Source: Methanobacterium paludis (lineage in GTDB: Archaea > Methanobacteriota > Methanobacteria > Methanobacteriales > Methanobacteriaceae). Taken from it: a DNA stretch of 64,000 bases. Below the pieces are notes generated by a model, which saw nothing but the letters and a program-made list of their open reading frames with translations, made no database searches and had not been told where the DNA came from. This document shows positions 9,338 through 18,088 of the stretch, one piece after another. Both the position numbers and the translations under genes were made by a program. The stretch is from assembly GCF_000214725.1 (NCBI RefSeq), contig NC_015574.1:248001-312000 (forward strand), read 5' to 3'. Every line of letters starts with the position of its first letter. Position 1 is the stretch's first letter.

Positions 9338-10252
9338 TCATGATAAAAGAAGTACACGGCTTTCACGTGATTCATTGACGATCTCACGGCCGCAGAGTTT
9401 CGCAACAGACTCTGCAAATTCATGAATATCTGAAGAGAATGGCATGTTTTCAAGTTTTAACCGTTCCCTTGAGCTTCCAACGTACATGTAAGCCTTAATC
9501 TCAACAAAATCAGGGTTACTCCTTTCGATTATATCTGCGTATTCTTCGGGTTTCAGCATGTTGTAACCCTTAACACAGGTTGTCCTTATAACAGTCCTGC
9601 ATTTGAAGCTTGACAACAGATCAAGGGATTTATTCAATCTTTCCCAGCCTTTATCAACTTGAGGATCGCATAATTTTTTGTAAACATCTTTGTTGGGTGC
9701 ATCAACGGATAAGTAAAGTTGTGTTGGTTCTGTTTCCATATTTTTAAGTTTTGAAGGTGTCATTCCATTTGTAACAAGGAATGTGGTGAAATCTCTTCTT
9801 TTAAACTCTTCTATGAGACCTTCTATCTTTGGATAAAGCATTGGCTCGCCTGCAAGGGATATTGCAGCGTTATTGGGTTCTTGAGCGTCTTTCAGCTTTT
9901 TCATATTGACTTTGGAGTTCCCGAAGTAACCGCAGAGAAGGTTTCTCTGAGCATCGATGCAGTCGTCTATAATTTTTTTAGGCTCATCGAAGTCTTCATT
10001 CCACGTTGTTCCTGTGATTAAAACATCTCTCCAGCAGAAAAGGCATTTTTGATGACAGAAAGGGATGCTTGGAGACATCTGCAGACACCTGTGACTTTGT
10101 ATTCCGTAGAACTTTTCCTTGTAGCATACTCCCTCATCAACAAGGCTTTTACGGGTCCAGTGGCAGACTTTGGCTGCTGCATGCCTTTCATTGCCTGCAA
10201 ACCTGTATCCTTTTTTCTCGAGATTCTGTATATCTTTGTCTGAAAGTAACAT
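9338..10252 (-). CDS. taw1: tRNA 4-demethylwyosine synthase Taw1 (radical SAM)
   Basis: Taw1/TYW1 condenses pyruvate carbon with N1-methylguanosine at position 37 of tRNA-Phe to form the tricyclic base of wyosine derivatives. The radical-SAM cluster motif is CHQKCLFC at residues 66-73 (CX3CX2C, as in Taw1) and Cys30, Cys43 and Cys56 fit the ligands of the second 4Fe-4S cluster described for archaeal Taw1. NNAAISLAGEPMLYP and VTNGMTP follow, as expected. Length (304) is typical. The start has only a weak ribosome binding site. It is transcribed alone. Confidence 0.92.
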   Translation of the reverse strand: MLLSDKDIQNLEKKGYRFAGNERHAAAKVCHWTRKSLVDEGVCYKEKFYGIQSHRCLQMSPSIPFCHQKCLFCWRDVLITGTTWNEDFDEPKKIIDDCIDAQRNLLCGYFGNSKVNMKKLKDAQEPNNAAISLAGEPMLYPKIEGLIEEFKRRDFTTFLVTNGMTPSKLKNMETEPTQLYLSVDAPNKDVYKKLCDPQVDKGWERLNKSLDLLSSFKCRTVIRTTCVKGYNMLKPEEYADIIERSNPDFVEIKAYMYVGSSRERLKLENMPFSSDIHEFAESVAKLCGREIVNESRESRVLLLS

Positions 10253-10673
10253 TTTTATCGTTCACTTTATTTTGTCGTTCAATTCATTTAATCATTGTTT
10301 TTATATCTTCATGGTGATTTTAAGGGATTTTAAAACCTGCAGGGGTTTAAGTATAATTCTAGTAGATATTTATAAAATCTACTAAAGTATTTACTAAAAT
10401 ATTAAAAAATTAAATAGAAAATGTTAGTATAACTCTTTACAGTATACTTCATATTTAATTGTAGTTGATTTAATTTTTCCAGTTGCATGTATCAAGTTCT
10501 ATATTATATAGGAATATGAATTTTTTTATATGGATTTTATGTAGAGATTTAATGAAACTATCAGAAACTATCGCAAGAATACTTGTTTTTGTATAAATTA
10601 TTAGATAGCAAAATACTTTTATATCCGAATTATAAAAAGATATATAAAATAATATACTTTTTGGGGGAATATT
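10253..10673. other. 421-bp intergenic region between divergent taw1 and tpiA
   Basis: AT-rich DNA holding both promoters. The tpiA TATA box is given separately. Short plus-strand frames over 10049-10385 are shadows of taw1 and run into this region without a ribosome binding site. No other element is visible. Confidence 0.5.
10617..10624 (+). promoter_or_regulatory. TATA box of tpiA
   Basis: TTTTATAT 50 bp before the tpiA ATG; the ribosome binding site GGGGGAA follows at 10662-10668. Confidence 0.5.
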
Positions 10674-11354
10674 ATGAAGCAGATTACCAGAACTCCAATT
10701 GTAATTCTGAATTTTAAAACCTATCTTGAATCCACAGGGGAAAAAGCCCTAAAACTTGCAAAGATCTCAGAGGAAGTTGCAAATGAAACAGGAATGAACA
10801 TAGCCGTTGCACCGCAGCATGCTGACGTCTGGAGAATTGCCGGGGAAGTTAACATACCTGTACTTGCTCAGCACATAGATCCTGTGGATGCAGGGGGCCA
10901 CACAGGTAGTGTGCTTATTGAATCTGTAAAAGAAGCAGGAGCATCAGGTGCCCTGATAAATCATTCAGAGCAAAGAATTAAACTTGCTGATATAGATGTC
11001 GTTGTGAAAAAAGCTAAAAATGCAGGTATGATGAGTGTTGTCTGCACAAACAACGTTGAGACAAGTGCGGCTGCAGCAACATTGAAACCAGATTTTGTAG
11101 CGATAGAACCACCAGAACTCATAGGATCAGGCATACCAGTTTCAAAGGCAGAACCTGAAGTAGTTGAAGGAACAGTTGATGTGATACACAAAATAGACCC
11201 CGATGTGAAGGTTCTCTGCGGTGCTGGTATCTCCACAGGTGAAGACATGAAAGCTGCACTTGGCCTTGGTGCAGAAGGTGTCCTGCTTGCATCTGGAATA
11301 ATACTTGCAGATGATCCTAAAAAAGCACTCCTTGACCTTGTAAGTAAGATATAA
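10674..11354 (+). CDS. tpiA: Triosephosphate isomerase, archaeal type
   Basis: A 226-residue protein, the short archaeal form. The catalytic residues are in place: Asn13 and Lys15 (NFKTY), His97 (NHSEQR) and Glu145 (AIEPPELIG), with the phosphate-binding GAGIS near 203. It interconverts dihydroxyacetone phosphate and glyceraldehyde 3-phosphate, in gluconeogenesis for this autotroph. It has its own promoter. The next gene in the pathway, pgk, follows 380 bp downstream on the same strand. Confidence 0.96.
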   Translation: MKQITRTPIVILNFKTYLESTGEKALKLAKISEEVANETGMNIAVAPQHADVWRIAGEVNIPVLAQHIDPVDAGGHTGSVLIESVKEAGASGALINHSEQRIKLADIDVVVKKAKNAGMMSVVCTNNVETSAAAATLKPDFVAIEPPELIGSGIPVSKAEPEVVEGTVDVIHKIDPDVKVLCGAGISTGEDMKAALGLGAEGVLLASGIILADDPKKALLDLVSKI

Positions 11355-11733
11355 TGGGTTATTAAAGTTTAATTGTAGGAATATGTAAATTCAATATTAA
11401 TTAATTCAAGAATTTTACTCAAAAACAGAGTAATTAGTCAAAGTAATTCAAATTTACTCAAAAAATTCAAATTAATTCAGAAGTTATTAAGCCTACAATT
11501 AATCCTATATGATCTAAATATAAAATATAATTTGAAAATGTAATTAGATATTAAAATATAATCTGGATATTTAACATTAGGTACAATTTCAATATAAAAA
11601 AATTAGTTCATAGTATCTTATAGTTCATAGTACCCTATATGTTTGCTATAAAATTTTTAAGAAATTATATTTTTACAACAATTACATTAAAAAGATAGAA
11701 AAAAGGTTATAATTATAATCAGACGGTGAAAAG
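11355..11733. other. 379-bp intergenic region between tpiA and pgk
   Basis: AT-rich and without genes. It contains a 17-bp imperfect tandem duplication (11604-11620 and 11621-11637, TAGTTCATAGTATCTTA with two changes). The pgk ribosome binding site GGTGA is at 11725-11729. Confidence 0.5.
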
Positions 11734-12957
11734 ATGTCTCTTGATTTTTACACAATTGATGACTTTGATCTTGAGGATAAAACTGTTCTTGTAAGGGTTG
11801 ATATAAATTCGCCAGTTGACCCAAATACGGGGCTGATACTGGATGATACAAGGATAAAACTTCATGCCGGAACCATAAAAGAGCTCTCAGATAAAGGAGC
11901 TAAAACGGTTATACTGGCCCATCAAAGCAGACCCGGCAAAAAGGATTTTACAACACTGGAACAACATGCAAGGTCACTTTCAAAGATTTTAAACCATGAA
12001 GTTGGATATATTGATGATATATTTGGAAGTAATGCGCGAAATGCAATATCCCGTATGCAAAGAGGTGACATAATTTTATTGGAGAATGTAAGGTTCTACT
12101 CTGAGGAAGTTTTAAAGAGGGAACCCCGTCTCCAGGCCGAAACCCACATGGTAAAGAAACTTGCACCACTTGCAGACTATTTCATAAACGATGCTTTTGC
12201 AGCAGCTCACAGATCTCATGCGTCTTTAGTTGGATTTGCATTTAAACTGCCGTCTGGAGCAGGGAGAGTGATGGAACGTGAGCTTAAAGCCCTTTACAAT
12301 GCATTGAGTAATGTTAAAAAGCCATGTGTATATGTGCTGGGTGGAGTGAAGGTTGATGACTCGATAATGGTCATGGAACACACCCTTGAAAATGGCAGCG
12401 CGGATTACGTGCTCACAACCGGTTTGGTTGCGAATATTTTCCTCCTTGGTGCAGGTTTTGATATAGGTGAATACAATAAAAAGTTCATTGAGACGAAGGG
12501 TTACTGGGATTATGTTAAAAAGGCAGAGGAGCTCCTGAAGAAATTTAATGGCAAAATAAAGATTCCTGTGGATCTAGCTCTTTTTATTGGGGGTAAAAGG
12601 GTGGAATTCCCTGTTTCTAAACTTCCAAATGAACCCATATATGATATTGGAACTGAGACTTTAAAGCAGTATGCTGAAATAATAAGATCTGCTGAAACAC
12701 TCTTTGCAAACGGACCTGCAGGTGTTTTTGAAATGGAAGACTTCAACATAGGAACTGAAGATCTTCTTAATGCCATAGCATCATCTCCAGGTTTCTCAAT
12801 AATCGGCGGGGGACACCTTGCAGCTGCAGCAAATCAGATGGGTTTATCCGGGATAAGCCATATCAGCAGTGGTGGTGGCGCATCAATAAACATGCTTGCA
12901 GGTGAAAAGTTACCTGTAGTCGAAGTTCTGAAACAAGTGGCCTTAACTTATAAATAA
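11734..12957 (+). CDS. pgk: Phosphoglycerate kinase
   Basis: A 407-residue archaeal phosphoglycerate kinase. The N-terminal substrate domain opens VLVRVDINSPVDP and includes LAHQSRPGKKD; the nucleotide domain has VLGGVKVDDS and the C-terminal glycine-rich HISSGGGASINML. It interconverts 1,3-bisphosphoglycerate and 3-phosphoglycerate with ATP. ATG 11734 is preceded by GGTGA. GAPDH, its partner, is 37 kb away on the minus strand. Confidence 0.96.
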   Translation: MSLDFYTIDDFDLEDKTVLVRVDINSPVDPNTGLILDDTRIKLHAGTIKELSDKGAKTVILAHQSRPGKKDFTTLEQHARSLSKILNHEVGYIDDIFGSNARNAISRMQRGDIILLENVRFYSEEVLKREPRLQAETHMVKKLAPLADYFINDAFAAAHRSHASLVGFAFKLPSGAGRVMERELKALYNALSNVKKPCVYVLGGVKVDDSIMVMEHTLENGSADYVLTTGLVANIFLLGAGFDIGEYNKKFIETKGYWDYVKKAEELLKKFNGKIKIPVDLALFIGGKRVEFPVSKLPNEPIYDIGTETLKQYAEIIRSAETLFANGPAGVFEMEDFNIGTEDLLNAIASSPGFSIIGGGHLAAAANQMGLSGISHISSGGGASINMLAGEKLPVVEVLKQVALTYK

Positions 12958-13194
12958 TATTATTTGTTTCTTTTTGAGAAAAAAAAGCAATGGTAATGAT
13001 CTCAAGAAAACTGTGAGAAATTTGAATTTCCATATTTTTTCAATTGATTTATCAAAATTATAATTGTATAAATCATATAATGATTTAAAAATGGATTTAT
13101 TTTAAACACATGATAAATTACTGATAGAATAATCTTTCTGTTGCTTTAATTGTTCGAAGTAAAGTGAGGATATTACAGAGAGAACCGAGGGGAT
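12958..13194. other. Intergenic region after pgk
   Basis: AT-rich; a T-run just after the pgk stop (TTTCTTTTTG near 12967-12976) may end transcription. Nothing else is visible. Confidence 0.4.
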
Positions 13195-13389
13195 ATAAAG
13201 AAGATCGAGCTGGTAATAGATGGATTATTTAGAAATTTAAAATGGGATCTTAAAGGAAATTTTGATATTATATTGGAAAAACAGCGAAACATTTTGCAAG
13301 GGTTTGTTGATGACAATATTGTTGATGAAAAAGATATAATCACATACGTTTTAAAAAAAGAGGATTTTCCCTCGTATAATCTCAAATAA
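13195..13389 (+). CDS. Small coding-like frame without a normal start codon
   Basis: The frame is open from 13168 to the TAA at 13389 and reads like a real soluble protein: KKIELVIDGLFRNLKW, then a charged middle, ending KKEDFPSYNLK. A strong GAGGGG (13187-13192) sits where a ribosome binding site would be, but the codons after it are ATA-AAG-AAG-ATC; no ATG, GTG or TTG occurs before the TTG at 13273. Either an ATG has mutated to ATA and the gene is dead, or a rare start (ATA 13195 or ATC 13204) is used. It stands alone between pgk and the tRNA cluster. I do not recognise the family. Confidence 0.4.
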   Translation: MKKIELVIDGLFRNLKWDLKGNFDIILEKQRNILQGFVDDNIVDEKDIITYVLKKEDFPSYNLK

Positions 13390-13564
13390 ATGATATAAAT
13401 ATATCTAAACTTAATAAGGAAAGATTAATAAACTAGTAAATTCAATCCTATAAATGCGCTCAATATTGGACTAAATTTACTAAATTAAATTATATCACAT
13501 GAATTATATCATAATTTTTCCGATACTTTCGCATAACTAAATTAGATAAAAAAGCATATAACCC

Positions 13565-13578
13565 AAAAGTATTTAAGC
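13565..13578 (+). promoter_or_regulatory. Promoter box of the tRNA-Thr cluster
   Basis: The 14-mer AAAAGTATTTAAGC is repeated exactly in front of tRNA-Asp (14003-14016). Here it begins 37 bp before tRNA-Thr, a normal distance for an archaeal TATA box with its upstream TFB element. Confidence 0.6.
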
Positions 13579-13596
13579 TAATATGCCATATAGCTA

Positions 13597-13675
<79 letters not shown>

Positions 13676-13710
13676 CTAAGCTCCACCATTAAAGGCTAAT
13701 ATTACATTCG

Positions 13711-13790
<80 letters not shown>

Positions 13791-13796
13791 TTATAT

Positions 13797-13870
13797 CCCG
13801 CCTTAGCTCAATTTGGCAGAGCATCGGACTGTAGATCCGAGGGTTGCTGGTTCAAGTCCGGCAGGCGGGA
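13797..13870 (+). tRNA. tRNA-Tyr (anticodon GTA)
   Basis: Acceptor stem CCCGCCT pairs with AGGCGGG, anticodon loop within CGGACTGTAGATCCG, discriminator A. The C1-G72 pair is the archaeal identity element for tyrosine. Only 8 bp separate it from tRNA-Pro. No intron is present. Confidence 0.95.
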
Positions 13871-14002
13871 TTTTGATCATATACTGTTGTTTATATAAAA
13901 CAATGGTTATTATATAGAATAAGCAGCAATGAAAGAGAAGTAGAATATAGAGTTTGAAATACAAACCTTTATATACTAATAAGAAGTACTAGTTGGTAGA
14001 GG

Positions 14003-14016
14003 AAAAGTATTTAAGC
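14003..14016 (+). promoter_or_regulatory. Promoter box of the tRNA-Asp/tRNA-Lys pair
   Basis: Second exact copy of AAAAGTATTTAAGC, 55 bp before tRNA-Asp. A further TATA-like CTTTATATAC is at 13967-13976. Confidence 0.55.
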
Positions 14017-14057
14017 GTGTACATGTATACAGCAATATACTCTCATTCTTAAGAGCT

Positions 14058-14129
14058 GCCCTGGTGGTGTAGGGGCTATCATGCAGGCCTGTCGAGCCTG
14101 CGACTCGGGTTCAAATCCCGGCCAGGGCG
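14058..14129 (+). tRNA. tRNA-Asp (anticodon GTC)
   Basis: Acceptor stem GCCCTGG pairs with CCAGGGC, anticodon arm CAGGC-CTGTCGA-GCCTG, discriminator G as expected for aspartate. CCA not encoded. Confidence 0.95.
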
Positions 14130-14139
14130 TTTGTATAAG

Positions 14140-14213
14140 GGGCCCGTAGCTCAGTCTGGGAGAGCGCCTGGCTTTTAACCAGGTGGCCGCGGGTTCAATT
14201 CCCGTCGGGCCCG
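14140..14213 (+). tRNA. tRNA-Lys (anticodon TTT)
   Basis: Acceptor stem GGGCCCG pairs with CGGGCCC, anticodon arm CCTGG-CTTTTAA-CCAGG, discriminator G. It ends 29 bp before the rpoH start and may be cut from the front of the polymerase transcript. Confidence 0.95.
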
Positions 14214-14242
14214 TTTCTTGATTTTTAACTGGAGGATAAATT

Positions 14243-14476
14243 GTGAAAAAAGATATTTTAAAACACAAATTGGTTCCAGATCATACTATTTTGTCGAAAA
14301 CAGAGGCTAAAAAAATACTTAAAGAGTTGGATATCCACCAAGAGCAACTTCCCAAGATAAAGGTGGATGACCCTGTAGCGAAAGCAATTGGGGCTAAACC
14401 TGGTGATATTTTAGAAATAACTCGAAAAAGTCAGACTGCTGGAAAATTTGTTACCTATCGTTTGGTATTAGACTAA
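14243..14476 (+). CDS. rpoH: DNA-directed RNA polymerase subunit H (Rpo5)
   Basis: A 77-residue homologue of the C-terminal domain of eukaryotic Rpb5. It shows HKLVPDHTILSKTEAKKIL at the N-terminus and KVDDPVAKAIGAKPGDILEI in the middle, the family signature. It joins the jaw of RNA polymerase. GTG 14243 is the start, 8 nt after GGAGG (14231-14235). It heads the polymerase operon as in other euryarchaea. Confidence 0.95.
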   Translation: MKKDILKHKLVPDHTILSKTEAKKILKELDIHQEQLPKIKVDDPVAKAIGAKPGDILEITRKSQTAGKFVTYRLVLD

Positions 14477-14512
14477 TATAAATGTAAATTAATTGTTTTT
14501 TGGAGGAGTTTA

Positions 14513-16009
14513 ATGGTAAAAAATGCATGGGAACTGGTTGATGCATTTTTTGATGAATACAACTTGGTAGACCATCACATAAAATCCTACAACGACTTTG
14601 TAGATCACAGAATACAGGACATAATTGACATAACCGACCCAATAGTCCTTGAGCAAGGCCAATATAGCATAAAAACAGGGAAATTAGAGATCAAAAAGCC
14701 ATTCATCAAGGAAGCGGACGGATCAAAAAGTAAAGTGTACCCTACAGAGGCGAGACTGCGAAATTTAACCTACTCTGCCCACATGTATCTTGAAATGGCC
14801 CTTGTAAAAGGTGAAGAAGAGGAAGACACTGAACTGGAGAAGGTTTACATTGGTGAACTACCAGTGATGTTGAAATCCAATATATGTCACTTAAATGGAC
14901 TCAACGAAGCTGAACTTGAAGATAAAAGTGAAGATCCACAAGATCCTGGAGGATATTTCATAGTAAACGGTTCAGAAAGGGCAATTGTGACTATGGAGGA
15001 AATAGCACCTAACAAAATAATTTTGGAACGTATAGGTGAGAAAGAGGATAGACGTGCCAGAGCCATTGTAACATCAATAAAAAGCGGATTCCGAGCTCGT
15101 ATTACACTTGAATACAGAAAACCACGTAAAAAAGGAGTTTTCCTGAGGATATCTTTCCCTTACGTACCTGGGGAAATACCACTAGTTGTTCTTTTAAGGG
15201 CACTTGGACTTGAAACAGATAAAGAACTTGTTATGAGTGTTTCAGATGAAAGTGACGTACAGTTCCTTCTTATAGATGATATCCAAACCTCTGAAATAAT
15301 GACCCAGTACGATGCAATTAAATATATCGGAAACAGGGTTGCAAAAGGAATGACAGAGGAATACAGGATAAAAAGAGCGGAAGATGTAATTGACAGATAT
15401 TTACTGCCACATATAGGCGTTGAACCGGATAAAAGGGCTGAAAAAGCCACTTATCTTGCTGAAATGACTGAAATGCTTCTGCAAGTAATATTTGAAAAGA
15501 GAGAACCTCACGATAAGGATCACTACGCTAATAAAAGACTTCGAGTATCTGGAGACTTAATGGAAGACCTTTTCAGAGTTGCATTCACAAGTTTAACAAG
15601 AGACATGACTTACCAGCTTGAGAGAAGCCTTGCAAGAGGAAAAGAACCATCTGTAAAACAGGCAGTGCGTTCTGACGTTCTCACAGAGAATATAAAACAT
15701 GCAATAGCTACAGGAAACTGGGTAGGTGGACGTGCTGGTGTGAGCCAGCTGCTTGACAGAACAAGTTACATGGGAACGCTTTCCCACCTTAAAAGGGTTG
15801 TATCTCCACTTTCAAGGAGTCAGCCTCACTTCGAAGCTCGTGACCTGCATCCAACGCAGTTTGGAAAGATCTGTCCAAACGAAACACCAGAGGGTCCAAA
15901 CTGTGGACTGGTTAAGAATCTTGCAATACTTGCAAAAATATCTGAAGGTTCAGATCCAGAGGAACTTGAAGCGGTAATCAAAAAAATGGGAGTTTTAAAT
16001 CCCATCTAA
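14513..16009 (+). CDS. rpoB2: DNA-directed RNA polymerase subunit B'' (N-terminal half of beta)
   Basis: The N-terminal 498 residues of the split polymerase beta subunit, containing the protrusion, lobe and fork parts: GGYFIVNGSERAIVTMEEIAPNK near residue 145-167 and the fork region RRVVSPLSRSQ-type TLSHLKRVVSPL and HPTQFGKICPNETPEGPNCGLVKNL near the end. The split between B'' and B' is normal for methanogens. ATG 14513 follows GGAGG by 7 nt. An unusual 164-bp repeat-bearing gap separates it from rpoB1. Confidence 0.96.
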   Translation: MVKNAWELVDAFFDEYNLVDHHIKSYNDFVDHRIQDIIDITDPIVLEQGQYSIKTGKLEIKKPFIKEADGSKSKVYPTEARLRNLTYSAHMYLEMALVKGEEEEDTELEKVYIGELPVMLKSNICHLNGLNEAELEDKSEDPQDPGGYFIVNGSERAIVTMEEIAPNKIILERIGEKEDRRARAIVTSIKSGFRARITLEYRKPRKKGVFLRISFPYVPGEIPLVVLLRALGLETDKELVMSVSDESDVQFLLIDDIQTSEIMTQYDAIKYIGNRVAKGMTEEYRIKRAEDVIDRYLLPHIGVEPDKRAEKATYLAEMTEMLLQVIFEKREPHDKDHYANKRLRVSGDLMEDLFRVAFTSLTRDMTYQLERSLARGKEPSVKQAVRSDVLTENIKHAIATGNWVGGRAGVSQLLDRTSYMGTLSHLKRVVSPLSRSQPHFEARDLHPTQFGKICPNETPEGPNCGLVKNLAILAKISEGSDPEELEAVIKKMGVLNPI

Positions 16010-16031
16010 TGGTATGTAATCAACAGCGGAT

Positions 16032-16097
16032 GTTATAATGATTGATATGGGGTTATATTGATTGAAATGCTGCGCGTTGATTGAGATGGGAGTTATA
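16032..16097. repeat. Three imperfect copies of a GTTATAnTGATTGAnATGGG motif between rpoB2 and rpoB1
   Basis: Copies begin at 16032 (GTTATAATGATTGATATGGG), 16052 (GTTATATTGATTGAAATG) and 16076 (GTTGATTGAGATGGGAGTTA). They look like decayed tandem duplications in a gap that is normally very short. Confidence 0.5.
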
Positions 16098-16173
16098 ACT
16101 AAAGTAATAAGTTAAATATCATATGAGGGTTGGGGACATTTAATATCCTCGAATCCGTTATGGGGGCAAATTC

Positions 16174-17985
16174 GTGAAAAAATCCAAGATATATATTAAT
16201 GGTAAGATCATCGGGACATGTGATGATCCACTGGACTTTGTTGAAACCATGAGGCAGAAACGAAGGGCTGGAGAAGTTTCCCATGAGATGAACATAACCT
16301 ACTACCCTGGAACAAACGAGATCTACATATTTACAGATCCTGGAAGAACAAGAAGACCTCTTATTGTTGTAGAAGATGGGGAATCAAAGCTCAAAGAAGA
16401 GCACATCAAAAAGATAGAAGACGGCGAACTGGATTGGAATGGGCTCATAAATAGTGGAATAATTGAATATGTGGATGCAGAAGAGGAAGAAAATTCATAC
16501 ATAGCCATGTTCGAGGATGACATTACAGAAAACCACACACACCTTGAGATAGACCCATCAACCATGCTAGGAATCTGTGCTGGTATCATACCTTTTGCAA
16601 ACCATAACTCCTCACCAAGGAACACCATGGAAGCAGGTATGACCAAACAGGCACTTGGTCTTTACGTTTCAAACTACAACATGAGGACAGATACACGTGC
16701 ACATTTACTGCACCAACCTCAAGTTCCATTAGTTAAAACAAGAAGTATAGATGCCACAAAGTACGATAAAAGACCTTCAGGTCAGAACTTCGTTGTGGCT
16801 GTTATGTCCTACGAGGGATACAACATGGAAGACGCCCTCATCCTTAACAAAGCATCACTTGAAAGGGGACTTGCAAGGTCATCATTTTTCAGATCATACG
16901 AAGCCTCAGAAAGACGTTATCCTGGAGGACAGGAAGATAAGTTTGAGGTGCCAGAGAACATAGTTCGAGGTTACAGGTCAGAAGAAGTTTATAAACATCT
17001 TGATGAAGATGGAATCGTTAACCCTGAAGTTGAAGTGAAATCAGGTGACGTACTCATAGGTAAAACTTCACCACCAAGGTTCCTTGAGGAAATAGACGAG
17101 TTCGGAACCGTTGCAGAAAGAAGGCGTGAAACTTCAGTTACGGTGAGACACGGTGAACATGGTGTAGTCGATGCTGTGTTACTCACAGAAACAGTTGAAG
17201 GAAGTAAGCTCGCTAAAATAAGGGTAAGAGATCAGAGACAGCCAGAATTTGGTGATAAATTTGCATCAAGGCACGGTCAGAAAGGTGTTGTGGGGCTCAT
17301 AGTTTCACAGGAAAATGTACCCTTCACAGAAGAAGGAGTAGTTCCAGATCTCATAGTAAATCCTCACGCTATTCCATCAAGGATGTCAGTTGGACAGGTG
17401 CTTGAGATGCTTGCTGGTAAAGCAGGTGCCATGGAAGGAAAACGAATGGACGGTACACCATTCGGTGGAAAACAAGAAGCGGAAATAATGGAACTTCTAA
17501 AACAGAACGGATTCGAAACAGCCGGCCGTGAATCACTCTACAATGGAATAACCGGTGAAAGAGTAGAAGCTGAAATATTTGTAGGAGTTGCTTTCTACCA
17601 GAAACTGCACCACATGACTGCAGACAAAGTTTATGCAAGGTCAAGAGGGCCTGTACAGGTACTTACACGTCAGCCAACAGAAGGAAGAGCAAGAGAAGGT
17701 GGTTTAAGGTTTGGTGAGATGGAAAGAGACTGTCTCATAGCTCATGGAGCAGCTTTAGCACTTAAAGAGAGGCTTCTTGATGAATCTGATAAATATGAAG
17801 CCATAGTATGCAATGAATGTGGAATGATTGCCATCTATGACAGGATAAGGGATAAGAGATACTGTTCAATCTGTGGAGATTCTGAAACTTTCCCAGTTGA
17901 AATTTCATACGCATTCAAACTTTTACTCGATGAACTCAAGAGCCTTTGCATATTCCCAAAACTGGTTCTTGAAGACAAGGCATGA
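16174..17985 (+). CDS. rpoB1: DNA-directed RNA polymerase subunit B' (C-terminal half of beta)
   Basis: The C-terminal 603 residues of the beta subunit. It contains the hybrid-binding domain (YEGYNMEDALILNKASLERG, the core FGDKFASRHGQKGVVG, DLIVNPHAIPSRMSVGQ) and the C-terminal clamp with a zinc site (CNECGM and CSICGD). Together with B'' it forms one half of the active-site cleft. GTG 16174 is the start, 9 nt after GGGGG. The last residues run to 18 kb, 97 bp before rpoA1. Confidence 0.96.
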   Translation: MKKSKIYINGKIIGTCDDPLDFVETMRQKRRAGEVSHEMNITYYPGTNEIYIFTDPGRTRRPLIVVEDGESKLKEEHIKKIEDGELDWNGLINSGIIEYVDAEEEENSYIAMFEDDITENHTHLEIDPSTMLGICAGIIPFANHNSSPRNTMEAGMTKQALGLYVSNYNMRTDTRAHLLHQPQVPLVKTRSIDATKYDKRPSGQNFVVAVMSYEGYNMEDALILNKASLERGLARSSFFRSYEASERRYPGGQEDKFEVPENIVRGYRSEEVYKHLDEDGIVNPEVEVKSGDVLIGKTSPPRFLEEIDEFGTVAERRRETSVTVRHGEHGVVDAVLLTETVEGSKLAKIRVRDQRQPEFGDKFASRHGQKGVVGLIVSQENVPFTEEGVVPDLIVNPHAIPSRMSVGQVLEMLAGKAGAMEGKRMDGTPFGGKQEAEIMELLKQNGFETAGRESLYNGITGERVEAEIFVGVAFYQKLHHMTADKVYARSRGPVQVLTRQPTEGRAREGGLRFGEMERDCLIAHGAALALKERLLDESDKYEAIVCNECGMIAIYDRIRDKRYCSICGDSETFPVEISYAFKLLLDELKSLCIFPKLVLEDKA

Positions 17986-18088
17986 ATCAAATGAATAAGG
18001 GCACAATTAAGTTTAAAATGATTATTGGGGAAAATAAGGTAAATGCGTTATTTATAAGGAGCATTAATATATAAAGGAGAGAATGAGC

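Noticed and set aside
13173..13385. 70-codon minus-strand frame
   Set aside because: It mirrors the coding-like plus-strand frame at 13195-13389, which has the better ribosome binding site and amino-acid make-up.
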